Part shown: piece by piece, positions 12,297 to 24,343 of the stretch
How the letters are laid out: each line of letters starts with the position of its first letter
How positions within the stretch are numbered: position 1 is the stretch's first letter
Source of the DNA: Myxocyprinus asiaticus
Taxonomy: Eukaryota; Chordata; Actinopteri; Cypriniformes; Catostomidae
NCBI RefSeq assembly: GCF_019703515.2
Contig: NC_059365.1
Coordinates: 37,157,501-37,221,500 of the forward strand
Direction: 5' to 3'
Length of the DNA stretch: 64,000 nt
The notes under the pieces: generated by a model
What the model was told of the DNA's origin: nothing
The model's database searches: none
What the model saw: the letters and a program-made list of their open reading frames with translations, nothing else
Position numbers and translations under genes: made by a program

Positions 12297-13914
12297 TATT
12301 GCATGTTGAGGCTTTTTACACTGCAACTCGAGAGGAAATATAATTGGGGTCACAGATATTAACACGTGAATCAAACATTCAGATAATGGCAGATAATGTC
12401 TCTTTAATGCATGATTAATCGCTTAGTGTCATGCCTGGTGTAAGATCTATTCGCATGTGTAATGATAGCCTAAATGAATTCTTTGTATGTCATCACCAGA
12501 ATATATCTTGTTGTTTATAGTGTTAAGTTAAATGTCTGATATCTTTTTGTAGGACTGGCTTAAACATGTGGCCTGTGGCAGTTGCGCAGCCCTCTTTAAT
12601 GTGCCAGCAACATCAAAATGGTTTTCAGTATAAACAATGTCTTTCAGTTTGTCCATGTTTTTAGTGCAAACCCAGAAAAGCGAGTTGTGAAACAGGTCAA
12701 GCCTGCGGTATGGCATTAAGCAAGATAGCCAATTATTCCAGCTGATGTGACTTTCTCACGTTAAATAAATGAGTTTAAAACTGAGCTGGTGAAATGTGAC
12801 CCTGGTTTTGCTGAGGTGTAAGTTTACATTTAGAATGATGTAGATTTGATCCAGTGGGTTGAAGGCCTCAAATCAAAGAGAATCCTCGAGTTATTAGTAA
12901 GTGTGTGTATGAGTGTAATGACATGTAAATTCATAGAGGTTTAACGAGATGCAGCTTTCACATCATATACTGTTAAAATCTGTCAAACTTCAACTTGCTT
13001 TAATCTTCTCTTCGGCTTCACACTAAAGGCACTGGCACACTCATATGAAAGTGAAGATCGAGTGGGTGCGATGTCATTTAGAACAAAATCTGGCCCAAAC
13101 AAAGGTGTTTTTGAGTTTGTTTCGGTGGTTCGTAACAGCTCGCCAGGTTGAAATTTCAGGAAAACTTTGTACCAGCTGCTAAACACCTTACTTCCATTGG
13201 TCCATGTCTTAGGTAGGTTTGACCTGGAATTCATTAGCAATTGTGCGCATAGAAATTTTCCAAGAATTTTTTGTTTGTTTAATTAGTCTACAAAAGGAAG
13301 CAGATCTGCTCAAATACAAGTGCACATTCACTCTGTTCTTTGATAAGCTGCTTCACTCATGTGTCATCTGCAGCGAAATCCATTCACACATCTGTCCAAA
13401 GTAAGATATGCCTCTCTTATCATCATCCTTTTATCTGTATTTTGCCCATTAACATTAATCTTTTATACACCCATCTTTGCAGTAGTATCAGTGTCATCAT
13501 TAAGTACAGTAACAGAGTACAATCTGCGCATATTATGGCAGCGTATAACGTGTTAGTGCATTAGTGTAATGAATGCAGGATGTAAAATGACAAATTAAAC
13601 ATTATCTACTGCATATGTATTACTTTAAATCAGCACAGAGTGGTTAAAATAGCTTGATTTTATGTGAATTATATTAATCGAATTATATTAAACCATGAAG
13701 TCATTGGTAGTACATTGTAATGTCACATTAATTAAGGTTTTACATGTAGTCTTGTGCGTCCTCATATTTAAATACTCCTCTAAACGCCTCCCACAGTGGT
13801 GTGGCGGTTGTCTGAATGTTTGCAAACAGTATGCTGTTACTCAGCTGTTTCAAACTTCTTTTTGGCTCTGAGCAAAGAATGAAGAAGAACTTCTCCATGA
13901 GTATGCTGTGGCCT
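12297..13914. other. pcgf3 intron 1 segment without recognised element
   Basis: Ordinary AT-rich intron. The short open frames have no recognisable domain and no splice-bounded coding signature. Confidence 0.4.
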
Positions 13915-14540
13915 TTAAAGGAATACTTCACCCAAAAATTAAAATTCTCTTATTCACTTACCCATATGCCATCCCAGATGTGTATGACTGTCTTTCTTCA
14001 GTAGAACACAAATTAAGATTTTTAGAAGATGGAGCTCTGTCATGGAAGTACATGGGTGCCAGCACTTTGACGGTCCAAAAGTCCCATTTAGGCAGCAATA
14101 AAGTAATCCACACGACTCCAGTCGATCAATGAATGTCAGCTGACTCGAAGTGTGACGTAAGTGCGTTGGTGATTTCACACGAGAATTCGGAAGTGGTGCT
14201 TATTTACAACAGAAGAACGAACATCACGCAAGAGTTCAGCCATTTCAAACAGTGCCCTGGATGGAAGCGCAGATTTAAAGTTAAAAACATTTCAATTATC
14301 GACTTGTTTCTTACATAAACCTACCGATTCATTTCAGAAGACATTCATTGTTCGACTGGAGTTGCCTCAATATGACTTCTGGACCGTCAAAGTGCTGGCA
14401 CCCATGTACTTTCATAATAAGGACCTGACAGAGCTCTATCTTCTTCCAAAAATCTTCATTTGTGTCATACACATCTGGGATGGCATCATAATGAGAGAAT
14501 AATGAGAGTATTTTAATTTTTGGGTGAACTATTCCTTTAA
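13915..14540. repeat. long foldback element (about 200-base arms)
   Basis: The left arm (about 13915-14130) begins tttaaaggaatacttcaccc. It recurs inverted as the right arm (about 14349-14540), which ends gggtgaactattcctttaa. Shared internal landmarks include acatgggtgccagcactttg in the left arm and its complement in the right. A loop of about 210 bases separates the arms. The hexamer gtggcc stands directly outside both ends, which suggests a target duplication. Truncated relatives lie at 16470, 27130, 45830 and 60290, so this is a dispersed family. Confidence 0.8.
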
Positions 14541-14833
14541 GTGGCCTAATTTTTACATATGTTATGAATCAAGGCTTGTTAAATGCGTAATTTTTTCTTC
14601 TTTTATGCTAAGGATATTGCTTTTTTTTGAAGAATTGGAGGTTTTCAAGGGCGAATACGGATACCAATGTCTAGAGAGCAGAATGGTTGATATTATTATT
14701 ATAACAGGTTAATCCCTTGAAATTAAAATCTCTTTTCCAACCTGGCCAAAATGGCTACATAAAACAATTCAACAATAAGCATAGCTACAATTTAAAACAA
14801 GGAACAATCGATACATGCACAAATGTAGTAAGC

Positions 14834-15205
14834 CTAACTATGCGTTAACACACTGACCTTAGTTCTTAGATCTTCAACATGTCTCCTAAATTCACTTAAA
14901 GGCACCAAACACTGCTGTCTTAAAGTTTGCTGAAGAGTATTCCAAGATGAGGGAGCAGCAAAAGCAAAGGCCTTTTTTCCAAGTTCTGTTCTCCCTTTAG
15001 GTACTGATGCAGGTAATACATCTTCCGATCGTGAGCTATAATGTAAATTGCTCTGGAATTTAACATAAGTTGTAAGATATAATGGTAACAAACAAACCAG
15101 TGCTTTATAAATATATACATACCAATGCAACAACCTACGCATATATTTAACGAAGGCCAGTCAACCTTTGCATACAGTACACAATGATGAGTTAAATTTT
15201 ACATA
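14834..15205 (-). pseudogene. non-LTR retrotransposon ORF2 C-terminal fragment
   Basis: The minus strand encodes about 100 residues, including YKALVCLLPLYL, SRSEDVLPASVPKGRT and KKAFAFAAPSSWNTLQ. This arrangement is typical of the region after the reverse transcriptase in fish LINEs: YKAL...P.YL, then a conserved R/K block, then FA..AP..WN.L. The catalytic domain is absent. The same LINE appears to continue at 15813, past a hAT inserted at 15214. It is a 5'-truncated dead copy; I cannot assign the clade with confidence. Confidence 0.65.
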
Positions 15206-15213
15206 CTGTAATG

Positions 15214-15804
15214 CAGGGGTCGGCAATCTATAGCACGCGTGCCAGCATTGGCACGTGGAGGGGTAATCACTGGCACACCAGCAACGGCGAGAGAGGAGTA
15301 GACTGTTTTATACATTTGAAATTCCGCACCTGCATTCCAGTGTACATCTTGATGTAATCCTTCCTCATGATCACGCAGCATGTTTTCATGAGCTGAATGG
15401 GAGGCTAAACAAAAAGTAAAAATGTGACGAGACTGCAGTATACCCAACAGACTCTTGCAGCGCGTGCAAGCCATTAAAGCATCACGAGCCGGCAGCGCTT
15501 TACTTTCGGTTAATCACGCTAATAATGCACCCTCTTTGCTTCGGTCAGGCTGCGTAGATGACAGCCTACATTCCGTGTTGCATTTGTTTCTTTTTGTTTT
15601 CAGAACAGCACGTCATGTAATAAGGAAAACATCACTATTAATTCTTCAGATTTTGCATACAGGTACACCCTCTTTAAACCATGGTCACACTCAATTCAAG
15701 TCTATTCAAAATATAAATTAAACCTGGAAATAAAGTTTTAGGATTTTGCAGGAGTGAACAAAATAAAAAATGACACTCCATTTCAAAAAGTTTGCCGACC
15801 CCTG
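15214..15804. mobile_element. Charlie-type hAT MITE inserted in a LINE
   Basis: A 591-base element begins caggggtcggcaatct and ends tttgccgacccctg. It is flanked by ctgtaatg (15206-15213) and ccgtaatg (15805-15812), an 8-bp duplication with one mismatch. There is no coding capacity. It splits the LINE fragment around it. Confidence 0.88.
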
Positions 15805-15812
15805 CCGTAATG

Positions 15813-16350
15813 AATCCCAGAACCCCACGATAAACTGTGTCGATCATATGAAATGATGAAGCTGAAGCATTTTTGTATAAAATATACATAATCTAATACA
15901 GGTAAAAAAAAAAGTAGCAGCAATATGTTTTTTTTTTTGTCTTTTTGTTTTTTTTCAAAGAAAAACAAGACTTATTTCTAAAATAGAATCACAATCTCTC
16001 TCAACTTCCTCACCAAATCATCAATGTGTGGTTCAGGCTATTATCTAATAATATTATATTTAAATAATAAGATATTTAAAGATGGACACAATCTCAATTT
16101 CAGCCCCTTGAACAGTCTTTATTGGAATTAAGTTCTGAGATATTTGATTTAGTAAAAAATCATACATTTGGTTTTGTCTGGGTTTAAAACTAATTTTAAA
16201 TATTGAAGTTGGGTTTCTGTTTTTTCAAAAACTAACTGTAAATTTCCCAAAGCAGTTTTCAATTTAAAAGCAGAACAATAAACAAACATATCAGCATAGA
16301 AATATCAATGTAATGCAATTTAATGATGGCAAATGTTCCCAAACAATTTA
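15813..16350 (-). mobile_element. continuation of the LINE fragment beyond the hAT
   Basis: The sequence resumes the minus-strand LINE interrupted at 15205 (aatcccagaaccccacgat in plus orientation). It is AT-rich, contains poly-T stretches and has no intact frame. The outer boundary was not resolved. Confidence 0.35.
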
Positions 16351-16469
16351 CTGAAATTAAATGAACAGTTCTCTTACAGAATATTTAGGCCTACTAAAAA
16401 AACAACAAAAAAACAACAACATATAATTTTCATTATCCATTGCTGAGACTAGTACATTTTGGGACTGAC

Positions 16470-17470
16470 ACACTTAAAGGAATAGTTTAATCAAAAATGT
16501 TAATTTTGCAATAATTAACTCATGTGGTTCCAAACCCATTTGACTTTCTGCCTTATGTGAAACACACAAGGAGATATTTTAATGAAGACCCCCCTTGCAA
16601 TACAATGGCAGTTGATGAAGACTAGGGCTGAATGATTAATAAAAAAAAAAAAATCAAAATTGCAATTTGACGTAGTGCGATTATCAAACCGCAAAGGCTG
16701 CGTTTTAATTAAATAAATAGTCTGCACAGCTATGCCGCTTGCAGTTTAAGAAAATGTTACATAAATATGGTACTATTTTATAATTATAAATGATAATAAT
16801 TTTAGTTGTTAATGTTATACAAAAATATATTTTCATAATTTCTTAACTTATTATTAGGTTACAAAAAAATAATAATGAAAAGTGGGCTGAGACCCTACCA
16901 CAAAGTTGTCAAAAACAGGTACACAGTGAACAGTGTAAAGATGATGTGAATCTGTTTTGTTTTCCCCCCTCTCTCTGTTTCACTGCAGTTTTTATTTTTA
17001 TCTGGTTCTTTTTAAAAGGACTGAAGTGTGAACACCCTTTCTTGAACAGTATTTCTGTTGGCAGTAGAGCATGTTTGCCCATGTCTTAATTTTGGTCAAA
17101 AGGAAACACTTAATGTTTTTTTTTATTTTATTTTTTTAATGTTAATAATCATATCGCTGTTCAAATCCCAATCGCAGTATTTTTCAAAATAATCACAATT
17201 AGATATTTTTGTTTAATGCACATCAAAATCAATAGCTTTTATATCATATTCCAAGTCTACTGAAGGCATACAATCTTTGTATAATGAGCAGACTGAAGTT
17301 CTTAGGTCATGACATCATGTTGCGCACAAGAACCAATGAGATTTATGTTATTGATGTGTTGCCATTAGGGCTGTGCAATATTGACAAAAAAATTATAATT
17401 GTGATTTTGGTAAATGCCTTCAGAAGACTTGGAATATGATGTAAAAGTCGCATGGGCCACTTTATATATG
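16470..17470. mobile_element. mosaic of foldback-family and hAT pieces
   Basis: 16470-16610 starts cttaaaggaatagtttaatc and resembles an arm of the 13915-14540 family. A hAT-like end, tagggctgaatgattaat, starts at about 16625, and another, tagggctgtgcaatattg, at about 17373. The phrase gacttggaatatgatgtaaa near 17430 occurs inverted near 17240 (catattccaagtct), so these are remnants of an element interrupted by hATs. Boundaries are not clean. Confidence 0.45.
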
Positions 17471-19050
17471 TACATGTAAATATGGTAGTATATGAATGTT
17501 AATTATACAGTATCATGGTATATGTTACAGTAGCATGTTATTACCATCTGATACGATCACTGAACCATGGTACCACCACAGTACTTTTTAGTAAGGGGAT
17601 GTATGTGATAATGTACTGTCAGCCTGTCATATCAGCAAAATAAACCCAGTCACGGAGACCAATCAGAATCCAGTACTTTAGAGAGTGTAACTACCCCCAG
17701 GATTTACAAATATTTTCCTTTACAATGGGGGGAAGTGAATCACAGCATTGGCTTAATGTTCAGTACTAAATGAGGTTACAGTGTCTGAATTACACAAGAG
17801 TAAACAATTCACTGGGGTGCTTCTTGTGTACCTTATCTCGAGAAGGCAACCTTAATACACTCATAGAGTCTCTTTGTGTGTTATGATTGCAGACTCTGGA
17901 ACACAAACATGCCGATGTGGAATTCAATAGCTGACGTTCCAAGGAAATGTAAAGCTTACTTTTATACCCCAAAAGACTGGCGAAGGTCTTCAGAGAGCTC
18001 AACAATGCTTGCCATGTTAAAGAAATCCATGCAATAAGCAGATGATCTCAGATTAATTGTGATTTAAGTGTTTTGTATGAGGTTAACAGCTGGCATATAA
18101 AAGATAGCCTACTGGATTTTGGTAATAAATTCATGCCTTCTCGCCTGATGAACCTATTCATTTATTTGTGTGGTAACTGATAAAAGATCTGGGTCAGTAA
18201 TGCAAAGGTCAGTACCCTGTAATAATTGTACAGCAAGATAAGACCACTTTGGATAATGTCATTTAGTGTCTGCTAAATGACATCAACAAATAGCACACTA
18301 TTCCTTTAGTAGTCTGAGGTACAGAAACAGTAAAAGCTGGCTCTATTTTAAACGTGAGTATCTGGCATGGTGTCATAGCCCATCTTGGCAATGAAATGTC
18401 ACCGTTTGATGAGTTGGCTCAGAAATACCTAAAACAGGTGCTGGCCTCTGATTTTCAAATGAAGTCCAAGAAAATGCCTCTCAAAAATAAAGTGATAGGG
18501 AAGAATTGAAAGCCTGGAGCTGTTTGCAACCTGAAAAATATAACTCCGCTTGAGCTTATGTGTATTCCAGGTTCAAAACAGGCTAAGCTCTATCAACAAT
18601 TACCACAGAAATTTAATTCTGCTGACAAATAACAAGCCAAAATTGTGGTTACAGTAAGGCACTTGCAATTGAAGTAAGCTGGGCAAGTCAATAAACACTG
18701 TTTTGAAAGACTTTAGGGCTGTTCACTCACAGCAATTAAAACCCTTACAGCAATTAAAGCCATTTTGCGTCACTGCTTGTGTGTTTAAACTCTGCTCAAC
18801 TTCTTTGCATCCCCAACGGTCGCTGTCGTTCATGTCACCGGAAATTGAGCACAATATGTTCAGTAAAATCCCTATACGGGAACCTATGACCTGCATTTAG
18901 TCGTAGGTCTGGCTAGGCGAGACTACACTAACATGATATGTTATCATGGGTAACAATCCACCAATCAGAGGATCGCAGCAAAACAACCACGCCAAAAGAT
19001 CCCAGTCTCCCTGCACTCTCAAACTTCTTATACAGGCCTATTTGTATATA
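17471..19050. other. pcgf3 intron 1 segment
   Basis: A short region around 17480-17600 is rich in ACCATGGTA-like palindromes, a motif also seen near 28139, 29150 and 31980. The rest shows no recognised gene or element. Confidence 0.4.
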
Positions 19051-20632
19051 CAGGTGCATCTCAATAAATTAGAATGTCGTGGAAAAGTTCATTTATTTCA
19101 GTAATTCAACTCAAATTGTGAAACTCGTGTATTAAATAAATTCAGTGCACACAGACTGAAGTAGTTTAAGTCTTTGGTTCTTTTAATTGTGATGATTTTG
19201 GCTCACATTTAACAAAAACCCACCAATTCACTATCTCAAAAAATTAGAATACATCATAAGACCAATAAAAAAAAACATTTTTAGTGAATTGTTGGCCTTC
19301 TGGAAAGTATGTTCATTTACTGTATATGTACTCAATACTTGGTAGGGGCTCCTTTTGCTTTAATTACTGCCTCAATTCGGCGTGGCATGGAGGTGATCAG
19401 TTTGTGGCACTGCTGAGGTGGTATGGAAGCCCAGGTTTCTTTGACAGTGGCCTTCAGCTCATCTGCATTTTTTGGTCTCTTGTTTCTCATTTTCCTCTTG
19501 ACAATACCCCATAGATTCTCTATGGGGTTCAGGTCTGGTGAGTTTGCTGGCCAGTCAAGCACACCAACACCATGGTCATTTAACCAACTTTTGGTGCTTT
19601 TGGCAGTGTGGGCAGGTGCCAAATCCTGCTGGAAAATGAAATCAGAATCTTTAAAAAGCTGGTCAGCAGAAGGAAGCATGAAGTGCTCCAAAATTTCTTG
19701 GTAAACGGGTGCAGTGACTTTGGTTTTCAAAAAACACAATGGACCAACACCAGCAGATGACATTGCACCCCAAATCATCACAGACTGTGGAAACTTAACA
19801 CTGGACTTCAAGCAACTTGTGCTATGAGCTTCTCCACCCTTCCTCCAGACTCTAGGACCTTGGTTTCCAAATGAAATACAAAACTTGCTCTCATCTGAAA
19901 AGAGGACTTTGGACCACTGGGCAACAGTCCAGTTCTTCTTCTCCTTAGCCCAGGTAAGACGCCTCTGACGTTGTCTGTGGTTCAGGAGTGGCTTAACAAG
20001 AGGAATACGACAACTGTAGCCAAATTCCTTGACATGTCTGTGTGTGGTGGCTCTTGATGCCTTGACCCCAGCCTCAGTCCATTCCTTGTGAAGTTCACCC
20101 AAATTCTTGAATCGATTTTGCTTGACAATCGTAAGGCTGCGGTTCTCTCGGTTGGTTGTGCATCTTTTTCTTCCACACTTTTTCCTTCCACTCAACTTTC
20201 TGTTAACATGCTTGGATACAGCACTCTGTGAACAGCCAGCTTCTTTGGCAATGAATGTTTGTGGCTTACCCTCCTTGTGAAGGGTGTCAATGATTGTCTT
20301 CTGGACAACTGTCAGATCAGCAGTCTTCCCCATGATTGTGTAGCCTAGTGAACCAAACTGAGAGAACCTTTTGAAGGCTCAGGAAACCTTTGCAGGTGTT
20401 TTGGGTTGATTAGCTGATTGGCATGTCACCATATTCTAATTTTTTGAGATAGTGAATTGGTGGGTTTTTGTTAAATGTGAGCCAAAATCATCACAATTAA
20501 AATAACCAATGACTTAAACTACTTAAGTCTGTGTGCATTGAATTTATTTAATACACGAGTTTCACAATTTGAGTTGAATTACTGAAATAAATGAACTTTT
20601 CCATGACATTCTAATTTATTGAGATGCACCTG
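19051..20632 (-). mobile_element. complete Tc1 transposon, copy 1
   Basis: A 1582-base element has inverted terminal repeats of about 200 bases (19051-19251 and 20432-20632). Each end begins with CAGGTGCATCTCAATAAATT read inward and is bordered by the TA target duplication (19049-19050 and 20633-20634). It carries one transposase gene on the minus strand and is near-identical to 49350-50931. Both ends and the gene are whole, so the insertion is young. Confidence 0.95.
19332..20333 (-). CDS. Tc1 transposase, apparently intact (DD34E)
   Basis: This 333-residue transposase cuts and rejoins DNA at the element's inverted repeats and inserts at TA. The N-terminal paired-type helix-turn-helix DNA-binding region (residues 1-120) includes AKEAGCSQSAVSKHVNR and a basic linker, GRKKCGRKR. 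The catalytic triad is D147 (FSDESKF), D237 (FQQDLAPAH) and E272 (NPIENLW), with 34 residues between the last two, as in the Tc1 family. The length equals that of active relatives, and it ends GAPTKY. Compared with the copy at 49649 it differs at about nine residues, including the loss of one residue after NRSL and one extra lysine before NWTVAQ. No stop or frameshift is present. Whether it is active cannot be judged from sequence alone. Confidence 0.95.
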   Translation of the reverse strand: MGKTADLTVVQKTIIDTLHKEGKPQTFIAKEAGCSQSAVSKHVNRKLSGRKKCGRKRCTTNRENRSLTIVKQNRFKNLGELHKEWTEAGVKASRATTHRHVKEFGYSCRIPLVKPLLNHRQRQRRLTWAKEKKNWTVAQWSKVLFSDESKFCISFGNQGPRVWRKGGEAHSTSCLKSSVKFPQSVMIWGAMSSAGVGPLCFLKTKVTAPVYQEILEHFMLPSADQLFKDSDFIFQQDLAPAHTAKSTKSWLNDHGVGVLDWPANSPDLNPIENLWGIVKRKMRNKRPKNADELKATVKETWASIPPQQCHKLITSMPRRIEAVIKAKGAPTKY

Positions 20633-20634
20633 TA

Positions 20635-21470
20635 TCTATTGCAATAATCTTTAAATATATTGCTTCTACTTCTGATTAACAACTTTGTATCAGTAGTTTT
20701 ATATTTTTCTTTTGTTTTTCATTCGATTACATCATTCGCTATGCTTCATGGGATTGTAGTTCATTCCCTCATCATAGATGGTACAAGATGGTAGGACTCA
20801 GTCTTGTACCATCATCTTTTTGTCCAATGTTCAAATACTTTTAGCTTCAAATCAAAGTTTGTAATGTTATGATTCTCTTTGGAGCTTGTAGGTTTGGTTC
20901 ATGTCTTAGAACTCTTTTATGAGGTATTTTATGAAATCCCTTTGGAATAAATGGGAAAAGACTTCCAGAACCAATACAGCTGAAAAAGTTGCTGGGTACT
21001 GTTGTGCTCTGTTGACATCTCTTGTTAAAAAGGAACGACTTCAGAAAGCTTTTTCGGTTCAAGTGGCTTTAGTATGTTTACAAGGGCAGTTATGATCGAG
21101 CTACCATGGATTCTTTGTGTAGTAGAGCTACAGTCTAAATCTCTCTGTCCAAGTATACATGACACCAAGCATAACCGAATAGCTGAAGGAAGGACGTCAT
21201 CTGAGGAAGTGACGTAGATGGTTTCCAGTGGACCTTTTTGTGTCATCGAAGAAGTCAGCAGACTAGCTTCTCAACAGCAAGATGTACACAACAGACACAA
21301 CAACATGGAAAACTTTACAGCCGTGTGCATTTCTTACATTCTTTACACATTGATTTTGGTGCAGATCAGTTGAACTTTATCCATTGTGCTTATGATTGTC
21401 TTAAGGCAGAAAACGACGCAGTTTACTTTTGGATTGTTCTAACTACACAAACTCTGCTTTGCTTCACTTA
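20635..21470. other. pcgf3 intron 1 segment
   Basis: No element end, splice-bounded coding frame or RNA gene is recognised between the two Tc1 elements. Confidence 0.4.
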
Positions 21471-21671
21471 CAGTTGAAGTCAGAAGTTTACATACACCTT
21501 AGCCAAATACATTTAAACTCAATTTTTCACAATTCCTGACATTTAATCATAGAAAACATTCCCTGTTTTAGGTCAGTTAGGATCACTACTTTATTTTAAG
21601 AATGTGAAATGTCAGAATAATAGTAGAGAGAATGATTTATTTCTTTCATCACATTCCCAGTGGGTCAGAAG

Positions 21672-23391
21672 TAGGGTTTCACGGTATACCACAGTATGAA
21701 AATTGACGGTTATCATACCATGCACATTTGCTTATCTACGGTATTGAGAAAACAATGCAACCGGATGGAGAATCTCACCTGCGCGTGCACGTCTCCTTTC
21801 CTTCTTGACTGCCTGTCATACTCATCAACTTGCGCCACACACACACACATATGTAGTGGAGAAAATGTCAGAGAGAAGCGAGGCGAGGGGGTCTGACATA
21901 AGTGAGTGTGTGTGTGAGTTAAAGTAGTGTTTCTCAACTCGCGTACAGCAGGGAAAGAACAATGCCATGGTTCTCCCATTGAAGATATTTTGGCGGACGG
22001 CCAAGTGATCGCCTATTTAGGACTGCCGAGGCAAATTTAATGACAATCTCGCAATCAGCTAAAGGCTTCTCATCTGCACTTTCACACGAGTGTAACGGAA
22101 CCAGCTCGCGATCATGATATACTCTGCTCTCTGGCGCGCACGCGCAACAACCGGGCGTCCCTCGATATTGCGGAGTGCAGACCTCAAAACTGATGTGACC
22201 AATTTCAATTCTAGTGAGACTTTTCTAGTTTAAAGTGTTATGGAGGAAGTCAAGTCGAACCTCTCAAACAGTAGGCAGCCCTGACATGCCAAACAGAACT
22301 GAGGAGGAAAAGAGCAACACTGTGCTATGCGCCAATAAATAAAATAAAATCATTAAACATCATCACCTTTACAAAATTGTTTCACGATTTTACATGAGTA
22401 AAAGTAACTTATATTTTGACAAAATCTTATAGTTTCTTATGAAATAATCTAAAGGTAGAATCTATTAGACCTCATTTTATATCAACAGTGTTATTTTTCA
22501 AGATGTGTTTCAGCTAGTATTTATTTTTTCATAAATAATATAACTTGTTATTATTATTACTATTATTTATGACTAGCTCCACTGACCTAACCATGGTAAT
22601 AAAGAGCCTTTCCTCCTGTGTAATATGTATGTTTGAAATTAGGAAACAAACGGGATAATAATGGATTTATATAAGTAAATATGCACTTCAATTTTTAAAA
22701 GGGGGGAGAGAAAACTTCCTCTCGCTTTTGTTGTTGACGTCACTTGATGCATGTCCTTGTACTTGAAAACCATGAACAAAACTATGCAACATAAAAGGAA
22801 ATGTGACCCAGGATACATTAAATACAGGTTATGTTTTACTATGGCGGGTCGCCACTTGATTTCCACTGTAAATCTGGTCCTGAAGCAAAACCAGTTGAGA
22901 ACCACTGAGTTAAAGGTACAGACAGGAGCAGTCTGGCTGCGCTGTCGCACACCTACAGTATATGTTAGTTGTTAATAATCATAGGACATTACTTTAAAAG
23001 CTCACACGTGATGTTATTTTTATTAATAGTTAATTTAACATGCTATGCTAACATGTAATTAACATGCTTTAGCTATATAACATGTTATAGTTACATGTAT
23101 TTTTTATCATGTTTATAATTCGGTTTGTTATTATAATTCTGTTAGCTTTCTTTTATTTATTTTCAAAAGGGAGACTTTTTTTTACACAATTCAATTTAAA
23201 AAAATGGTTTCAAATTTCAATTATAATAAAGTGTTTGTTCAACAACAACAACAACAACAAAAAAAACCTTTCTGTTTACACTCTTTTAAGGGTCATTGTA
23301 ACTGATAATAGTAATTGTGTAATACCGTGAAACCGTGATATTTTCTGAGACAGTTATTGTACCGTGAAAATCTCATACTGTTGCAACCCTA
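21672..23391. mobile_element. hAT element nested in the Tdr-like Tc1
   Basis: It begins tagggtttcacggtatacc and ends tactgttgcaaccctA. It is flanked by exact 8-bp copies of gtcagaag (21664-21671 and 23392-23399). Removing it restores the inner Tc1 direct repeat. It is itself interrupted by the hAT at 21925-22907. There is no transposase. Confidence 0.92.
21925..22907. mobile_element. hAT nested within the nested hAT
   Basis: A 983-base insertion begins tagtgtttctcaactcg and ends ccagttgagaaccactg. It has exact 8-bp duplications agttaaag (21917-21924 and 22908-22915). It is the youngest layer of the stack. No transposase motif is visible. Confidence 0.9.
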
Positions 23392-23408
23392 GTCAGAAGT
23401 TTACATAC

Positions 23409-24060
<652 letters not shown>

Positions 24061-24343
24061 TATGGCTGTTTTGGAGCAGTGGCTTCTTCCTTGCTGAGCA
24101 GCCTTTCATATTATGTCGATATAGGACTCATTTTACTGTGGATATACTACCAGCAATTGCTGGGAAAATATAGTAAATCTATTTTTATAGGTTTGTTGTC
24201 TGTACGTCAGTTGTTATTACTGGACCTTTCATTTGCTTCAGGCTGCATATTCAATAAATATCATGCATTGTTCGCATTATATGAATGGAATCCACATTGT
24301 ATAAGTAAAAGAAGCTGTTATAACCACTCAAAGTAGTAAGATA

